From: an uncultured Erysipelotrichaceae bacterium | GTDB taxonomy: Bacteria; Bacillota_I; Bacilli_A; Erysipelotrichales; Erysipelotrichaceae | DNA length: 10,423 nt | Assembly (NCBI GenBank): GCA_902784015.1 | Contig: CACZTC010000202.1 | Span: 1-10,423 of the forward strand | Direction of reading: 5' to 3' | Shown: in pieces, positions 1-6,755 of the stretch | Position numbering within the stretch: position 1 is the first letter of the stretch | How the letters are laid out: every line of letters begins with the position of its first letter | Notes under the pieces: model-generated | Seen by the model: only the letters and a program-made list of their open reading frames with translations | Told to the model about the DNA's origin: nothing | Databases searched by the model: none | Program-made: the position numbers and the translations under genes

Positions 1-986
1 AAGCCAACCGCCTCACCAAGTATCTTAGGTCCAATAATATTACCATCTACTTGTTGCAAAATCAGAATAAAGATAGCGAATTCTAAAGCATATAAAGGCT
101 TAATAATTAATAATATTAATATACAAGGTATAGCTCCAATAAATGGGCCAAAAACAGGAATCATATTAGTAACACCTATCACTACCGCAATCAAAGGAGC
201 ATATGGTAATTTCATAATAGATACTACTAAATATGTAATTACACCAATGATTAATGAATCTACAAATTTACCAGAAATGAAACTATTAAATGTTTTTAAT
301 GTTAGTCTCATAATATTAGCTACGCGATCAGCCTTTTCTTCTTCTAAGCTTGCATATAATAATGATTTTGTCTGTCTTGTAAATTTTTCGGAATCCAAAA
401 GAAGATATACAGCTATTACCATGCCCACAAAGAAATTAAAGATTCCCTTCAAGAAAGATAATGAAACAGATAAAACTTGTGATAGGCCGCCCTGTGCTCC
501 TGTTAACCAATCAGTAAATCTAATTCCTAAAGTAGTTATAGTAGCATTTAACATTTCTGCTACCTGCGTATCACGTCCAGTAATATCTTTAATGAATTCT
601 CTAATAGTTACTACATAGCCATCAAAAGATTCTATAAAGACACTTAAACTTTCAGCTACTCTTGGTGTTAATAAAGCCACAAAAGCAAAGCCAATAAGGA
701 TGAATAATATCATACAAACAAATACAGCAATCACTCTTTTATGACGCTCTTTTATCTTTGTTTTACCTAAAATATCATTTTCTACAAATTTTCTTACTGG
801 TAATAAAATTAAAGTGAATACAGCCCCAAAAATGAATGGTGCTAATACACTTAATGCCTTAGTTAGAAATGAAACAATAACAGGAAAATGTCTTATCGCT
901 AAATAAAATAATACAATTAGAATACCTGAAATTGTTATTATTTTTATTCTTTCTTTTGTTTCTTCTTTAAAATTATTAAAATCCAT
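1..986 (-). CDS. AI-2E family transporter (YtvI/PerM-like), 3' end cut off by the window edge
   Basis: A polytopic inner-membrane protein of the AI-2E family (PF01594 type). Members have been linked to autoinducer-2 export, Na+/H+ antiport or general permease roles; the substrate here cannot be told from sequence. The visible 328 codons start MDFNNFKEET and show the family layout: two hydrophobic segments near residues 17-60, another near 84-107, a long soluble stretch near 110-170, and a C-terminal hydrophobic block. The diagnostic family motifs are all in the C-terminal half: GKFVDSLIIG (about 239-248), NMIPVFGPFIGAIP (about 284-297) and QQVDGNIIGPKILG (about 311-324). The missing C-terminus is probably only a few tens of residues, since family members are usually 340-400 aa. 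The ATG at 986 follows a GAGG ribosome binding site at 5-6 bases. The gene sits behind the ileS terminator, so it is probably its own transcription unit. Confidence 0.9.
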   Translation of the reverse strand, partial: MDFNNFKEETKERIKIITISGILIVLFYLAIRHFPVIVSFLTKALSVLAPFIFGAVFTLILLPVRKFVENDILGKTKIKERHKRVIAVFVCMILFILIGFAFVALLTPRVAESLSVFIESFDGYVVTIREFIKDITGRDTQVAEMLNATITTLGIRFTDWLTGAQGGLSQVLSVSLSFLKGIFNFFVGMVIAVYLLLDSEKFTRQTKSLLYASLEEEKADRVANIMRLTLKTFNSFISGKFVDSLIIGVITYLVVSIMKLPYAPLIAVVIGVTNMIPVFGPFIGAIPCILILLIIKPLYALEFAIFILILQQVDGNIIGPKILGEAVG

Positions 987-1000
987 AAGTCCTCGCAAGA

Positions 1001-1009
1001 ATTATAACA
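1001..1009 (-). promoter_or_regulatory. Possible extended -10 promoter element for the AI-2E transporter gene
   Basis: On the minus strand the bases read TGTTATAAT, a perfect TGnTATAAT extended -10 element. It lies just upstream of the transporter start and just downstream of the ileS terminator, where a new promoter is expected. No good -35 hexamer is seen at 16-18 bases. The implied 5' leader is very short (about 8-10 bases) and would put the ribosome binding site almost at the transcript end. A second TATAAT at 1029-1024 is an alternative that gives a longer leader. Confidence 0.35.
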
Positions 1010-1035
1010 AATATTTATTCAACATTATATAAGAA

Positions 1036-1061
1036 TTAAAAAGGCGAAACTAATTCGCCTT
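1036..1061 (-). terminator. Intrinsic terminator of ileS, overlapping its stop codon
   Basis: On the minus strand an 8-bp perfect stem AAGGCGAA/TTCGCCTT (arms at 1061-1054 and 1048-1041) encloses a 5-base loop and is followed by a run of T. The ileS stop codon TAG (1052-1050) falls in and beside the loop, so the last codons of ileS form the left arm. It separates ileS from the downstream transporter gene. Confidence 0.8.
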
Positions 1062-3767
1062 CATAACTTCATGACATCTTGGACATAACTCATCTTCATC
1101 AGCCATCTCGCTATAATTCCAACATCTTGGGCATTTAACGCCTGGCGCCTTATTAACTATTATGCCTCTTTCACCAACATCATAACTAACTTTAGAAACA
1201 ATAAACCATTGGGCTTCTTTATTGAGAAGAGTACCTTCTAATAATGCTTTTTCTTCTTCACTTAGCTTCAATACTAATTCAGCTTCCTGATTTGAATTGA
1301 TTTCTTTAGCTGCCCTTTTCTCTTCTAATGCTTTATTAACTTCATCACGAATATCTAATAATTTGCTGAATTTATCTTTTAATTCTTGGGCATTAGGATA
1401 ATTATTAACCTTAGGATAATGTGTATAATGAACACTTTCTTCTTCATCATTATTGAAATATGTCCATATTTCTTCGGCTGTATAACATAAGAATGGAGCC
1501 CATAATTTAACTAAAGCATCAGTACATAAATAATATACTGTCTGGACTTGTCTTCTGCGTTTATCATCTTTCTTTTCGCAATATAGAATATCCTTAGTGA
1601 AATCGCAATAATAAGAACTTAATTCATTAACCATGAAGTTCATTAATACTTTATTAGCATCTAAATAGTTATAATCTAATACATCTTCTCTAATCTTTTC
1701 TACTACTTCATCAAGTTGAACTAATATATATTGATCAATTTCACTTAATTCTTCATATGGTAATAAATCTTGTTTAGGATTGAAATCATCTTGTTGAAGA
1801 TTACCTAATAAGAATCTAAAAGTATTTCTAATCTTACGATATTGTTCAGATACTTGTTTAATATTAGCTTCACCAAGCTTAAGGTCTTGTTTATAATCAG
1901 AGTCCATTGCCCAAAGACGGAAAACATCAGCTCCATTTGTATTAATGATGTCACGAGGATCTACTACATTACCAATAGACTTAGACATTTTTTCGCCATT
2001 TGAATCACATACATAACCATGACTTAATACTTCTCTATATGGCGCTCTTCCTTTTACTGCTGTTGCAACACACATCGAAGAATTAAACCAACCTCGATAT
2101 TGGTCAGATCCTTCAAAATAAAGATTACAAGGGAATTCATTACCCCTAGCTTCTAATTCATTCCAGCTAGAACCAGAATCAAACCAAACATCCATGATAT
2201 CTGTTTCTTTTGTGAATAATCCATTAGGTGATTTTTCATTAGTATAACCTTCAGGTAATAAATCTTTAGCTTCTTTTTCAAACCATATATTAGAACCATA
2301 TTCATCTACTAAAGAAATAATATTATCAAAGACTTCTTTTTCCATAATAGGAGAGCCATCTTCATTATAGATAATTGGGATTGGTACACCCCATAATCTT
2401 TGTCTAGAAATACACCAGTCACCTCTATCTTTAATCATATTATGCATTCTGATTTGACCCCACTCATTATGCCATTTAACATGATTAGAGATCTGGTCTA
2501 ATAATTGTTCTCTTATCTTTTCAATTGAACAAAACCATTGTTTAGCCGCTCTAAAGATAACTTTCTTTTTTAAACGATCATCATGAGGATAAGAGTGCAC
2601 AATACTTTCTACAGCTAATAAATAACCCTTCTCATTCATCATTGTGATAATCTTTTTTGAACAATCTTCAAAGAATAAGCCTTTATTATCTTCGCCAGCA
2701 TCTTCATTCATATAACCTTTTTCATCAACTGTGCAAATTGGATCAATACCATAATTCTGTAATACATAATAGTCATCTAGACCATGACCACCAGCTGTAT
2801 GTACGCAACCAGTACCATCTTCATTAGTAACATGTCCACCTACTACAACAGGACATTCTTTATCTAAAACAACATGATGATATTTAGTATTCTCTAATTC
2901 TTTACCTTTGAATGTTTTAAGAATACCAAGATTCTCTAATTCAAATTTTTCTAATAATTTATCTGTAAATTCTTCTAAAAAGATTAAATTACCCTTTTCT
3001 GTTTTTACTAATGCATAATCTAAATCAGGATTCAAAGATACAGCTTGATTACCTGGAATAGTCCAAGGAGTTGTTGTCCAAATTACATAATAACTATTCT
3101 CTTCTAATAAGCCTTTATCATCTGTGATAGGGAAAGCTAAATAAATAGTTGCATCTTTGACATCACGATAAACTATTTCTGAATCAGCTATTGCAGTTTC
3201 ATTATAAGGAGACCAATATATAGGTTTTAGACCTTGGAAGATTAACCCATCTAATGCCATCTTTTCAAATGAAGCAAGTTGTCTAGCTTCAAAATGTTTA
3301 TCTAAAGTAATATATGGATGTTCATAATCTGCTATTTCACCTAATCTTTTTTCTGTTTCCATCTGTTTAGCAATATGCTTTTTAGCATATTCTTCACATT
3401 TATTTCTAAATTCTGAAGGACTCATATTCTTTCTATCTACGCCAGTCTTTTGAATCGCATTTTCAATTGGTAAACCATGTGTATCCCAACCCGGGAAAAA
3501 TGGTGTATAAAAACCAGACATTGCATGTGTTCTTACAATGAAGTCCTTGATTACTCTATTCATGGCCGTTCCTGCATGTAGATCACCATTTGCGTATGGT
3601 GGACCATCATGTAATATAAAAGCCTTTTCTCCTTTATGTCTGGATATTATCTCATTATAATGATCATTCTTTTCCCATTTTTCTAATATGCCAGGTTCCT
3701 TCTTTGAAAGATTACCTCTCATTTCAAATTCTGTTTTTGGCATGTTTAGCGTATCTTTGTAGTCCAT
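1050..3767 (-). CDS. ileS: Isoleucyl-tRNA synthetase (class Ia, bacterial type)
   Basis: Charges tRNA-Ile with isoleucine in the cytoplasm and hydrolyses misactivated valine in its CP1 editing domain. The 905 aa fit the usual 900-940. Visible landmarks: the nucleotide-binding signature region PPYANGDLHAGT (56-67), WDTHGLPIE (94-102), the editing-pocket motif TTTPWTIPGN (231-240) and HGLDDY (328-333), WCISRQRLWG (451-460), and the KMSKS loop (593-597). An anticodon-binding helical domain follows (about 640-800). A C-terminal zinc finger has C879, C882, C895 and C898. The odd point is the signature HIGH motif, which reads HAGT here (64-67), so the last histidine is threonine; see findings. A strong AAGGAGGA ribosome binding site at 3783-3776 sets the ATG at 3767. 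Expression is controlled by the upstream Ile T-box. Position downstream of sepF-ylmH-divIVA matches other Firmicutes. Confidence 0.97.
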   Translation of the reverse strand: MDYKDTLNMPKTEFEMRGNLSKKEPGILEKWEKNDHYNEIISRHKGEKAFILHDGPPYANGDLHAGTAMNRVIKDFIVRTHAMSGFYTPFFPGWDTHGLPIENAIQKTGVDRKNMSPSEFRNKCEEYAKKHIAKQMETEKRLGEIADYEHPYITLDKHFEARQLASFEKMALDGLIFQGLKPIYWSPYNETAIADSEIVYRDVKDATIYLAFPITDDKGLLEENSYYVIWTTTPWTIPGNQAVSLNPDLDYALVKTEKGNLIFLEEFTDKLLEKFELENLGILKTFKGKELENTKYHHVVLDKECPVVVGGHVTNEDGTGCVHTAGGHGLDDYYVLQNYGIDPICTVDEKGYMNEDAGEDNKGLFFEDCSKKIITMMNEKGYLLAVESIVHSYPHDDRLKKKVIFRAAKQWFCSIEKIREQLLDQISNHVKWHNEWGQIRMHNMIKDRGDWCISRQRLWGVPIPIIYNEDGSPIMEKEVFDNIISLVDEYGSNIWFEKEAKDLLPEGYTNEKSPNGLFTKETDIMDVWFDSGSSWNELEARGNEFPCNLYFEGSDQYRGWFNSSMCVATAVKGRAPYREVLSHGYVCDSNGEKMSKSIGNVVDPRDIINTNGADVFRLWAMDSDYKQDLKLGEANIKQVSEQYRKIRNTFRFLLGNLQQDDFNPKQDLLPYEELSEIDQYILVQLDEVVEKIREDVLDYNYLDANKVLMNFMVNELSSYYCDFTKDILYCEKKDDKRRRQVQTVYYLCTDALVKLWAPFLCYTAEEIWTYFNNDEEESVHYTHYPKVNNYPNAQELKDKFSKLLDIRDEVNKALEEKRAAKEINSNQEAELVLKLSEEEKALLEGTLLNKEAQWFIVSKVSYDVGERGIIVNKAPGVKCPRCWNYSEMADEDELCPRCHEVMKAN

Positions 3768-3794
3768 CTTCTTTATCCTCCTTAAAATAAATAA

Positions 3795-3816
3795 AGCGTC
3801 CTCATCTAAGGACGCT
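3795..3816 (-). terminator. Regulated terminator hairpin of the ileS T-box
   Basis: Minus-strand arms AGCGTCCT (3816-3809) and AGGACGCT (3802-3795) form a perfect 8-bp stem with a 6-base loop, followed by a T-rich tract. The left arm also supplies both 3' strands of the antiterminator, so the two structures exclude each other. Transcription of ileS should stop here when tRNA-Ile is charged. Confidence 0.9.
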
Positions 3817-3980
3817 ATTAGCGCGGTACCACCTCAGTTCACATATTGTGCACTCTTTTATCTCTTAACGCGAGATTCACGCATGCTCACAAGTGATGTT
3901 CTATTCTATCAGTCATGTTTACTTCCACCAACCGTAAACTCTCTATATTTCCTAATATAGATAGACGCGTCTTGATCAGC
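3795..3980 (-). promoter_or_regulatory. Isoleucine-specific T-box riboswitch (ileS leader)
   Basis: A tRNA-sensing leader that lets ileS be transcribed when uncharged tRNA-Ile builds up. Stem I base pairs CAAG (3974-3971) with CTTG (3893-3890), with GCT/AGC below; above the specifier loop TCTATC (3965-3960) pairs with GATAGA (3910-3905). The specifier triplet is ATC (3897-3895), an Ile codon, followed by the usual purine. The AGAGAG and GGTTGGTGGAA distal-loop elements lie around a GTTTAC/GTAAAC stem (3939-3917). A stem III-like hairpin ATCTC/GAGAT lies at 3876-3860. The T-box TGAGGTGGTACCGCG is at 3836-3822. CTGAGG (3837-3832) pairs with CCTTAG (3811-3806) and GCGCT (3824-3820) with AGCGT (3816-3812), leaving the canonical 7-base bulge UGGUACC whose UGGU matches the ACCA end of tRNA-Ile. 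An extra 7-bp hairpin sits at 3960-3943. No promoter is evident between divIVA and this leader. Confidence 0.95.
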
Positions 3981-4458
3981 GCATTTTTACTTCTGCTTCT
4001 TTTAACCATGAGATATCAGGCATCTCCGGTAAATTAAATTCTTCTAAATCTTTTAATAGTCTTTCTAATTTCTCTTTTGTATCTAATTTGACATATCCTG
4101 CTTCTTTATATATTACAGCTAAATCTTCTAAGATACCTCGAGCTGATTGTAATGCTTCCTGGATAATGAGATCTGCATTCGCATTAGCGGTATTAATAAT
4201 CTCATTAGCTTCTCTAAGAGATAATCTAGCTATTTCATCAGCAGTCCCTTTTCTTGCCTCTTCACTGCGCAATAAATCACGATATTGATCTTTAAGAGCT
4301 TCTAATTGACCTGTTGTTTCAACTAATTGTTGTTGATAGAGTTCTATTTTATGCTCAAGATTATTAATCTCTTGCATATATTTCTCCACAGCATCATCAA
4401 CCGCGAAGCGATCATATCCCTTTTTTTTGATTTGAAAAGACGGTCTTTGCGCTGTCAT
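3976..4458 (-). CDS. divIVA: DivIVA-family cell division/polarity protein
   Basis: A 160-aa coiled-coil protein of the DivIVA/GpsB family. Such proteins gather at curved membrane (division site, poles) and recruit partners. The N-terminal lipid-binding domain is recognisable from FQIKKKGYDRFAVDDAVEKY (residues 8-27), which carries the family GYD signature. Heptad-like coiled coil follows (about 24-70), then a second helical stretch with the family's EANEII..ANADLIIQEA pattern (about 83-103). The C-terminal tail after residue 140 is not conserved. I choose the ATG at 4458 and not the in-frame ATG at 4479: AGGAAGG at 4471-4465 sits 6 bases ahead of it, while the upstream ATG has no ribosome binding site and would add seven non-family residues. 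The tip residues that are Phe-Arg in B. subtilis DivIVA are Lys-Lys here. Neighbours ylmH and ileS support the call. Confidence 0.92.
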   Translation of the reverse strand: MTAQRPSFQIKKKGYDRFAVDDAVEKYMQEINNLEHKIELYQQQLVETTGQLEALKDQYRDLLRSEEARKGTADEIARLSLREANEIINTANANADLIIQEALQSARGILEDLAVIYKEAGYVKLDTKEKLERLLKDLEEFNLPEMPDISWLKEAEVKMR

Positions 4459-4464
4459 CTCATT

Positions 4465-4471
4465 CCTTCCT
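4465..4471 (-). promoter_or_regulatory. Ribosome binding site that decides the divIVA start
   Basis: Minus-strand AGGAAGG, 6 bases before the ATG at 4458. It overlaps the ylmH stop codon TAG (4472-4470), so ribosomes finishing ylmH end on the divIVA binding site, consistent with translational coupling. Confidence 0.8.
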
Positions 4472-5201
4472 AAATGCATTGTTTCAGCAATATTGATTTC
4501 CTTCCACGTTTGTTTTCTTTTTGTATTCCTACATAAACAAAACGCCCATATCCGCGGATGGAAATGATATTGTAATTATGGCACAATTCTTCTGCCTCTT
4601 CAACCACTCTATGATTGATTTGTACTAAACTAGAGCTAATCATTTCTTTAGCTTTAGATCTACTTAGATGAGTAATAGCTGCTACAATAGCATCTATTCT
4701 ATTATTTGAAACAATTATTTGAATATCTTTATATTTGAATTCTTGAATATGATTTATATCACTTATTTCAAATTGTACAGATAATTGATTGATACGTTTT
4801 AAATTATCAATAATGAATTTAGCCATATCATTAGATGAATATAAATAAATCTTATTATTCTCTATCCAAAAATCCCCAAAACTACCCCTATCAATTTGTA
4901 ATGACATTAAAGCCCCTAGAATATCACGATGATTAATTTCTCTAAATCTTTGATCAATATCTGATACTAAACATACAATATCGCGATAATCATCTTCTTC
5001 ATCATATAAGAATATGATTTTCTTTTTCCTTGCTCCTTCATATCCACCATCATAAATAATATGCTTTGAAGCTGGATAAATCTGACTTAATTCAGCTAAG
5101 TCTTCCTCACTAAAAAAGTGTGATGCCTGAGCTTTATGCCAGACATCACATTTGTTTTTTAAATCTTCAAGATGTGCTATTAATGTTTTATTAATCATCA
5201 T
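4470..5201 (-). CDS. ylmH: YlmH family S4-domain RNA-binding protein
   Basis: A 243-aa member of the YlmH family (257 aa in Bacillus subtilis). The N-terminal two thirds form the family-specific domain; its hallmark HRDILGALMSLQIDRGSFGD is at about residues 92-111. The C-terminal S4 RNA-binding domain starts at RIDAIVAAITHLSRSKAKEM (about 168-187) and runs to RGYGRFVYVG (about 217-226). B. subtilis YlmH has been reported to bind the large ribosomal subunit with peptidyl-tRNA and to act in ribosome-associated quality control; older work tied the gene cluster to division. The start is one of two tandem ATGs (5201 or 5198), both inside the end of sepF (11-base overlap for the first). No clear ribosome binding site is present, so translation is probably coupled to sepF. 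Confidence 0.92.
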   Translation of the reverse strand: MMINKTLIAHLEDLKNKCDVWHKAQASHFFSEEDLAELSQIYPASKHIIYDGGYEGARKKKIIFLYDEEDDYRDIVCLVSDIDQRFREINHRDILGALMSLQIDRGSFGDFWIENNKIYLYSSNDMAKFIIDNLKRINQLSVQFEISDINHIQEFKYKDIQIIVSNNRIDAIVAAITHLSRSKAKEMISSSLVQINHRVVEEAEELCHNYNIISIRGYGRFVYVGIQKENKRGRKSILLKQCI

Positions 5202-5604
5202 CGCTATCTAAAGAGATAACACCATCAACACTCACACTCTTAGGTGTGCATAATATTACATTATGACCTATCTTTTGAATAGTTCCATCTAAAGCGAAAA
5301 CAACGCCTGTCAAAAAATCAATCGTTCTTTGCGCATAATCTCTTTGAAGACGGTGAAGATTAACTACACTAGCTTTTCTTTGTTTTAAATGACGAGCTAT
5401 ATCTTCTGCTTCTTCAAAACTTCTAGGCTCAAATAATACCATTTGTGCATCGCTAGGTATATTCTTTACATTTGTTTTCTTTTCTTCATATGTACTTACT
5501 GGCTTAGCTTCACTTTCTCTATATTGAAGTTCTTCGCCTTCATCAATTACATCTTCATCTTCTTGTGGAACCACAAAATCTTTTAATTTATCAATAAATG
5601 GCAT
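5191..5604 (-). CDS. sepF: Cell division protein SepF
   Basis: A 137-aa SepF, the cytoplasmic protein that binds and bundles FtsZ filaments and tethers them to the membrane at mid-cell. The first residues MPFIDKLKDFVV form a short amphipathic helix, the family's membrane anchor. A charged, low-complexity linker follows (about 13-47). The conserved SepF core covers about residues 52-130, with VVNLHRLQRDYAQRTIDF (about 80-97), LTGVVFALDGTIQKIG (about 98-113) and ILCTPKSVSV (about 117-126). A GGAGGA ribosome binding site (5618-5613) lies ahead of the ATG. It heads the division block: it overlaps ylmH, and divIVA and ileS follow. ylmG, which usually lies between sepF and ylmH, is absent. Confidence 0.95.
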   Translation of the reverse strand: MPFIDKLKDFVVPQEDEDVIDEGEELQYRESEAKPVSTYEEKKTNVKNIPSDAQMVLFEPRSFEEAEDIARHLKQRKASVVNLHRLQRDYAQRTIDFLTGVVFALDGTIQKIGHNVILCTPKSVSVDGVISLDSDDD

Positions 5605-5630
5605 ACTTTTTATCCTCCATAAACGAAACT

Positions 5631-5639
5631 ATTATATCA
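5631..5639 (-). promoter_or_regulatory. Possible extended -10 promoter for the sepF-ylmH-divIVA-(ileS) unit
   Basis: The minus strand reads TGATATAAT, a perfect TGnTATAAT extended -10 element, in the 56-base gap between the peptidase stop and sepF. No strong -35 is visible 17-18 bases upstream. The implied leader is about 20 bases and includes the sepF ribosome binding site. An overlapping second candidate, TTATAATAAG, lies about 20 bases further upstream. No terminator is seen after the peptidase gene, so read-through is also possible. Confidence 0.4.
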
Positions 5640-5660
5640 TTAAAATCTTATTATAAATCA

Positions 5661-6713
5661 TTAAAACTGTGCGATTGTTTTCTCATCTAAAGCTTTAACT
5701 AATTCTAAGACAAGCATTACTGCTTTTTCATAATCTTCATGTGTTACCCAACAATAAGAACTATGAATATATCTAACCGGAACGCTTACTACAATGGAAG
5801 GAACTCCTAAAGTCTGATTGACCATTGCCCCGTTAGTTCCTCCTCCGCTTCTAACTGCTTCTTGAATATCAATCTTTTTCTTTTTAGCTATATCAATAGC
5901 GAATTTTTGGAAGCGATGATTAGTAATCATAGAAGTATCCATATGTCTTAACATCACGCCTTTTCTAAGGGCTGCTTGAATCATATAATCTTCTTGGAAT
6001 GTATCATCTGCAGGGCATCCTTCTAAACATATTAATACATCAGGCTTTATTCTATTAGCACTAGCTAAGATGCCTCTTTCGCCAACTTCTTCTTGGGAAG
6101 AAAATGATCCATATATATTAACTTTTAATTTTTCTTTTTCTAATCTTTTAAATACTTCAATACCTACCGCAACACCGATTCTATCATCAAAGGCTTTACC
6201 AAAATATATTTTTCTTTTTTCATCATAAAGACAATTCACATTAGGCACAATTGGAGAACCAATACCTATTCCTAAAGCTTCTGTTTCCTTTTTTGAAGAT
6301 GTACCTACATCTAAAATCATCTCTTCTATTTCATTACTTGGTATTTCATTTTTCTTAGTAAAATGTGGTGGCTTTACAGCTACTATACCTGGTATCATTT
6401 CGCCTTTATTATTCTTTATTAAATATGAATTACCTGGTAAAGATGATCTATTAATGCCTCCTAAATTCAAAAAACGAATAGTGCCATTAGGCTTAATAGC
6501 TTGAACTATTAAACCAACTTCATCCATATGGGCATCTATCATAACTCTTTTGTTAGATTTAGAGCTCTCTTTACTTACAGTTATATTTCTCATATGGTCT
6601 TCATCTGGCTTATATTCTTTTAATTCTTTTTTAATAAAAGCAGCTACATCATCTTCAAAGCCAGATGGGCCAAAACAATTTGATAATTCTATTATTCTTT
6701 CTTTCTCATTCAT
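5661..6713 (-). CDS. M42 family metallo-aminopeptidase (FrvX/PepA/TET-like)
   Basis: A 350-aa cytosolic dinuclear-metal aminopeptidase of the M42 family, which trims peptides inside large self-compartmentalised oligomers. The family signatures occur in order: DAHMDEVGLIV (60-70) with metal ligand H62; GKAFDDRIG (172-180) with the bridging Asp; SSQEEVGERG (205-214) with the catalytic/metal Glu pair E208/E209; LEGCPADD (230-237), where the usual metal-binding Asp is Glu231; and the closing VPVRYIHS (311-318) with H317. GGGTNGAMVNQTLGVPS (290-306) corresponds to the glycine-rich GGTDAGAI-type segment. The length is typical. An AAGGAGA ribosome binding site (6727-6721) sets the start. Endoglucanase annotations sometimes attached to this family are not supported. 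Substrate preference (Glu/Asp, Lys or broad) cannot be read from sequence. It lies 28 bases behind the acidic-protein gene, with a hairpin terminator between. Confidence 0.93.
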   Translation of the reverse strand: MNEKERIIELSNCFGPSGFEDDVAAFIKKELKEYKPDEDHMRNITVSKESSKSNKRVMIDAHMDEVGLIVQAIKPNGTIRFLNLGGINRSSLPGNSYLIKNNKGEMIPGIVAVKPPHFTKKNEIPSNEIEEMILDVGTSSKKETEALGIGIGSPIVPNVNCLYDEKRKIYFGKAFDDRIGVAVGIEVFKRLEKEKLKVNIYGSFSSQEEVGERGILASANRIKPDVLICLEGCPADDTFQEDYMIQAALRKGVMLRHMDTSMITNHRFQKFAIDIAKKKKIDIQEAVRSGGGTNGAMVNQTLGVPSIVVSVPVRYIHSSYCWVTHEDYEKAVMLVLELVKALDEKTIAQF

Positions 6714-6730
6714 ATTCTTATCTCCTTATT

Positions 6731-6755
6731 AAAAATGAGGATTAAGCATCCTCAT
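6731..6755 (-). terminator. Hairpin terminator or attenuator between the acidic-protein gene and the M42 peptidase gene
   Basis: Minus-strand arms ATGAGGAT (6755-6748) and ATCCTCAT (6742-6735) form a perfect 8-bp stem with a 5-base loop, followed directly by T residues (6735-6731). The stop codon TAA (6744-6742) lies in the loop and the top of the right arm. The stem is AT-rich, so termination may be partial. The peptidase start is only about 20 bases further on. Confidence 0.65.

Noticed and set aside
247..618. Open frame on the plus strand, 123 codons
   Set aside because: It lies antisense within the AI-2E transporter gene, has no ribosome binding site, and its product shows no family features; the opposite strand carries clear family motifs.
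4088..4288. Open frame on the plus strand inside divIVA
   Set aside because: Antisense shadow of the coiled-coil region; no start signal and no recognisable product.
6550..6732. Open frame on the plus strand over the start of the M42 peptidase gene
   Set aside because: Antisense shadow; the peptidase frame has all family motifs and a good ribosome binding site.
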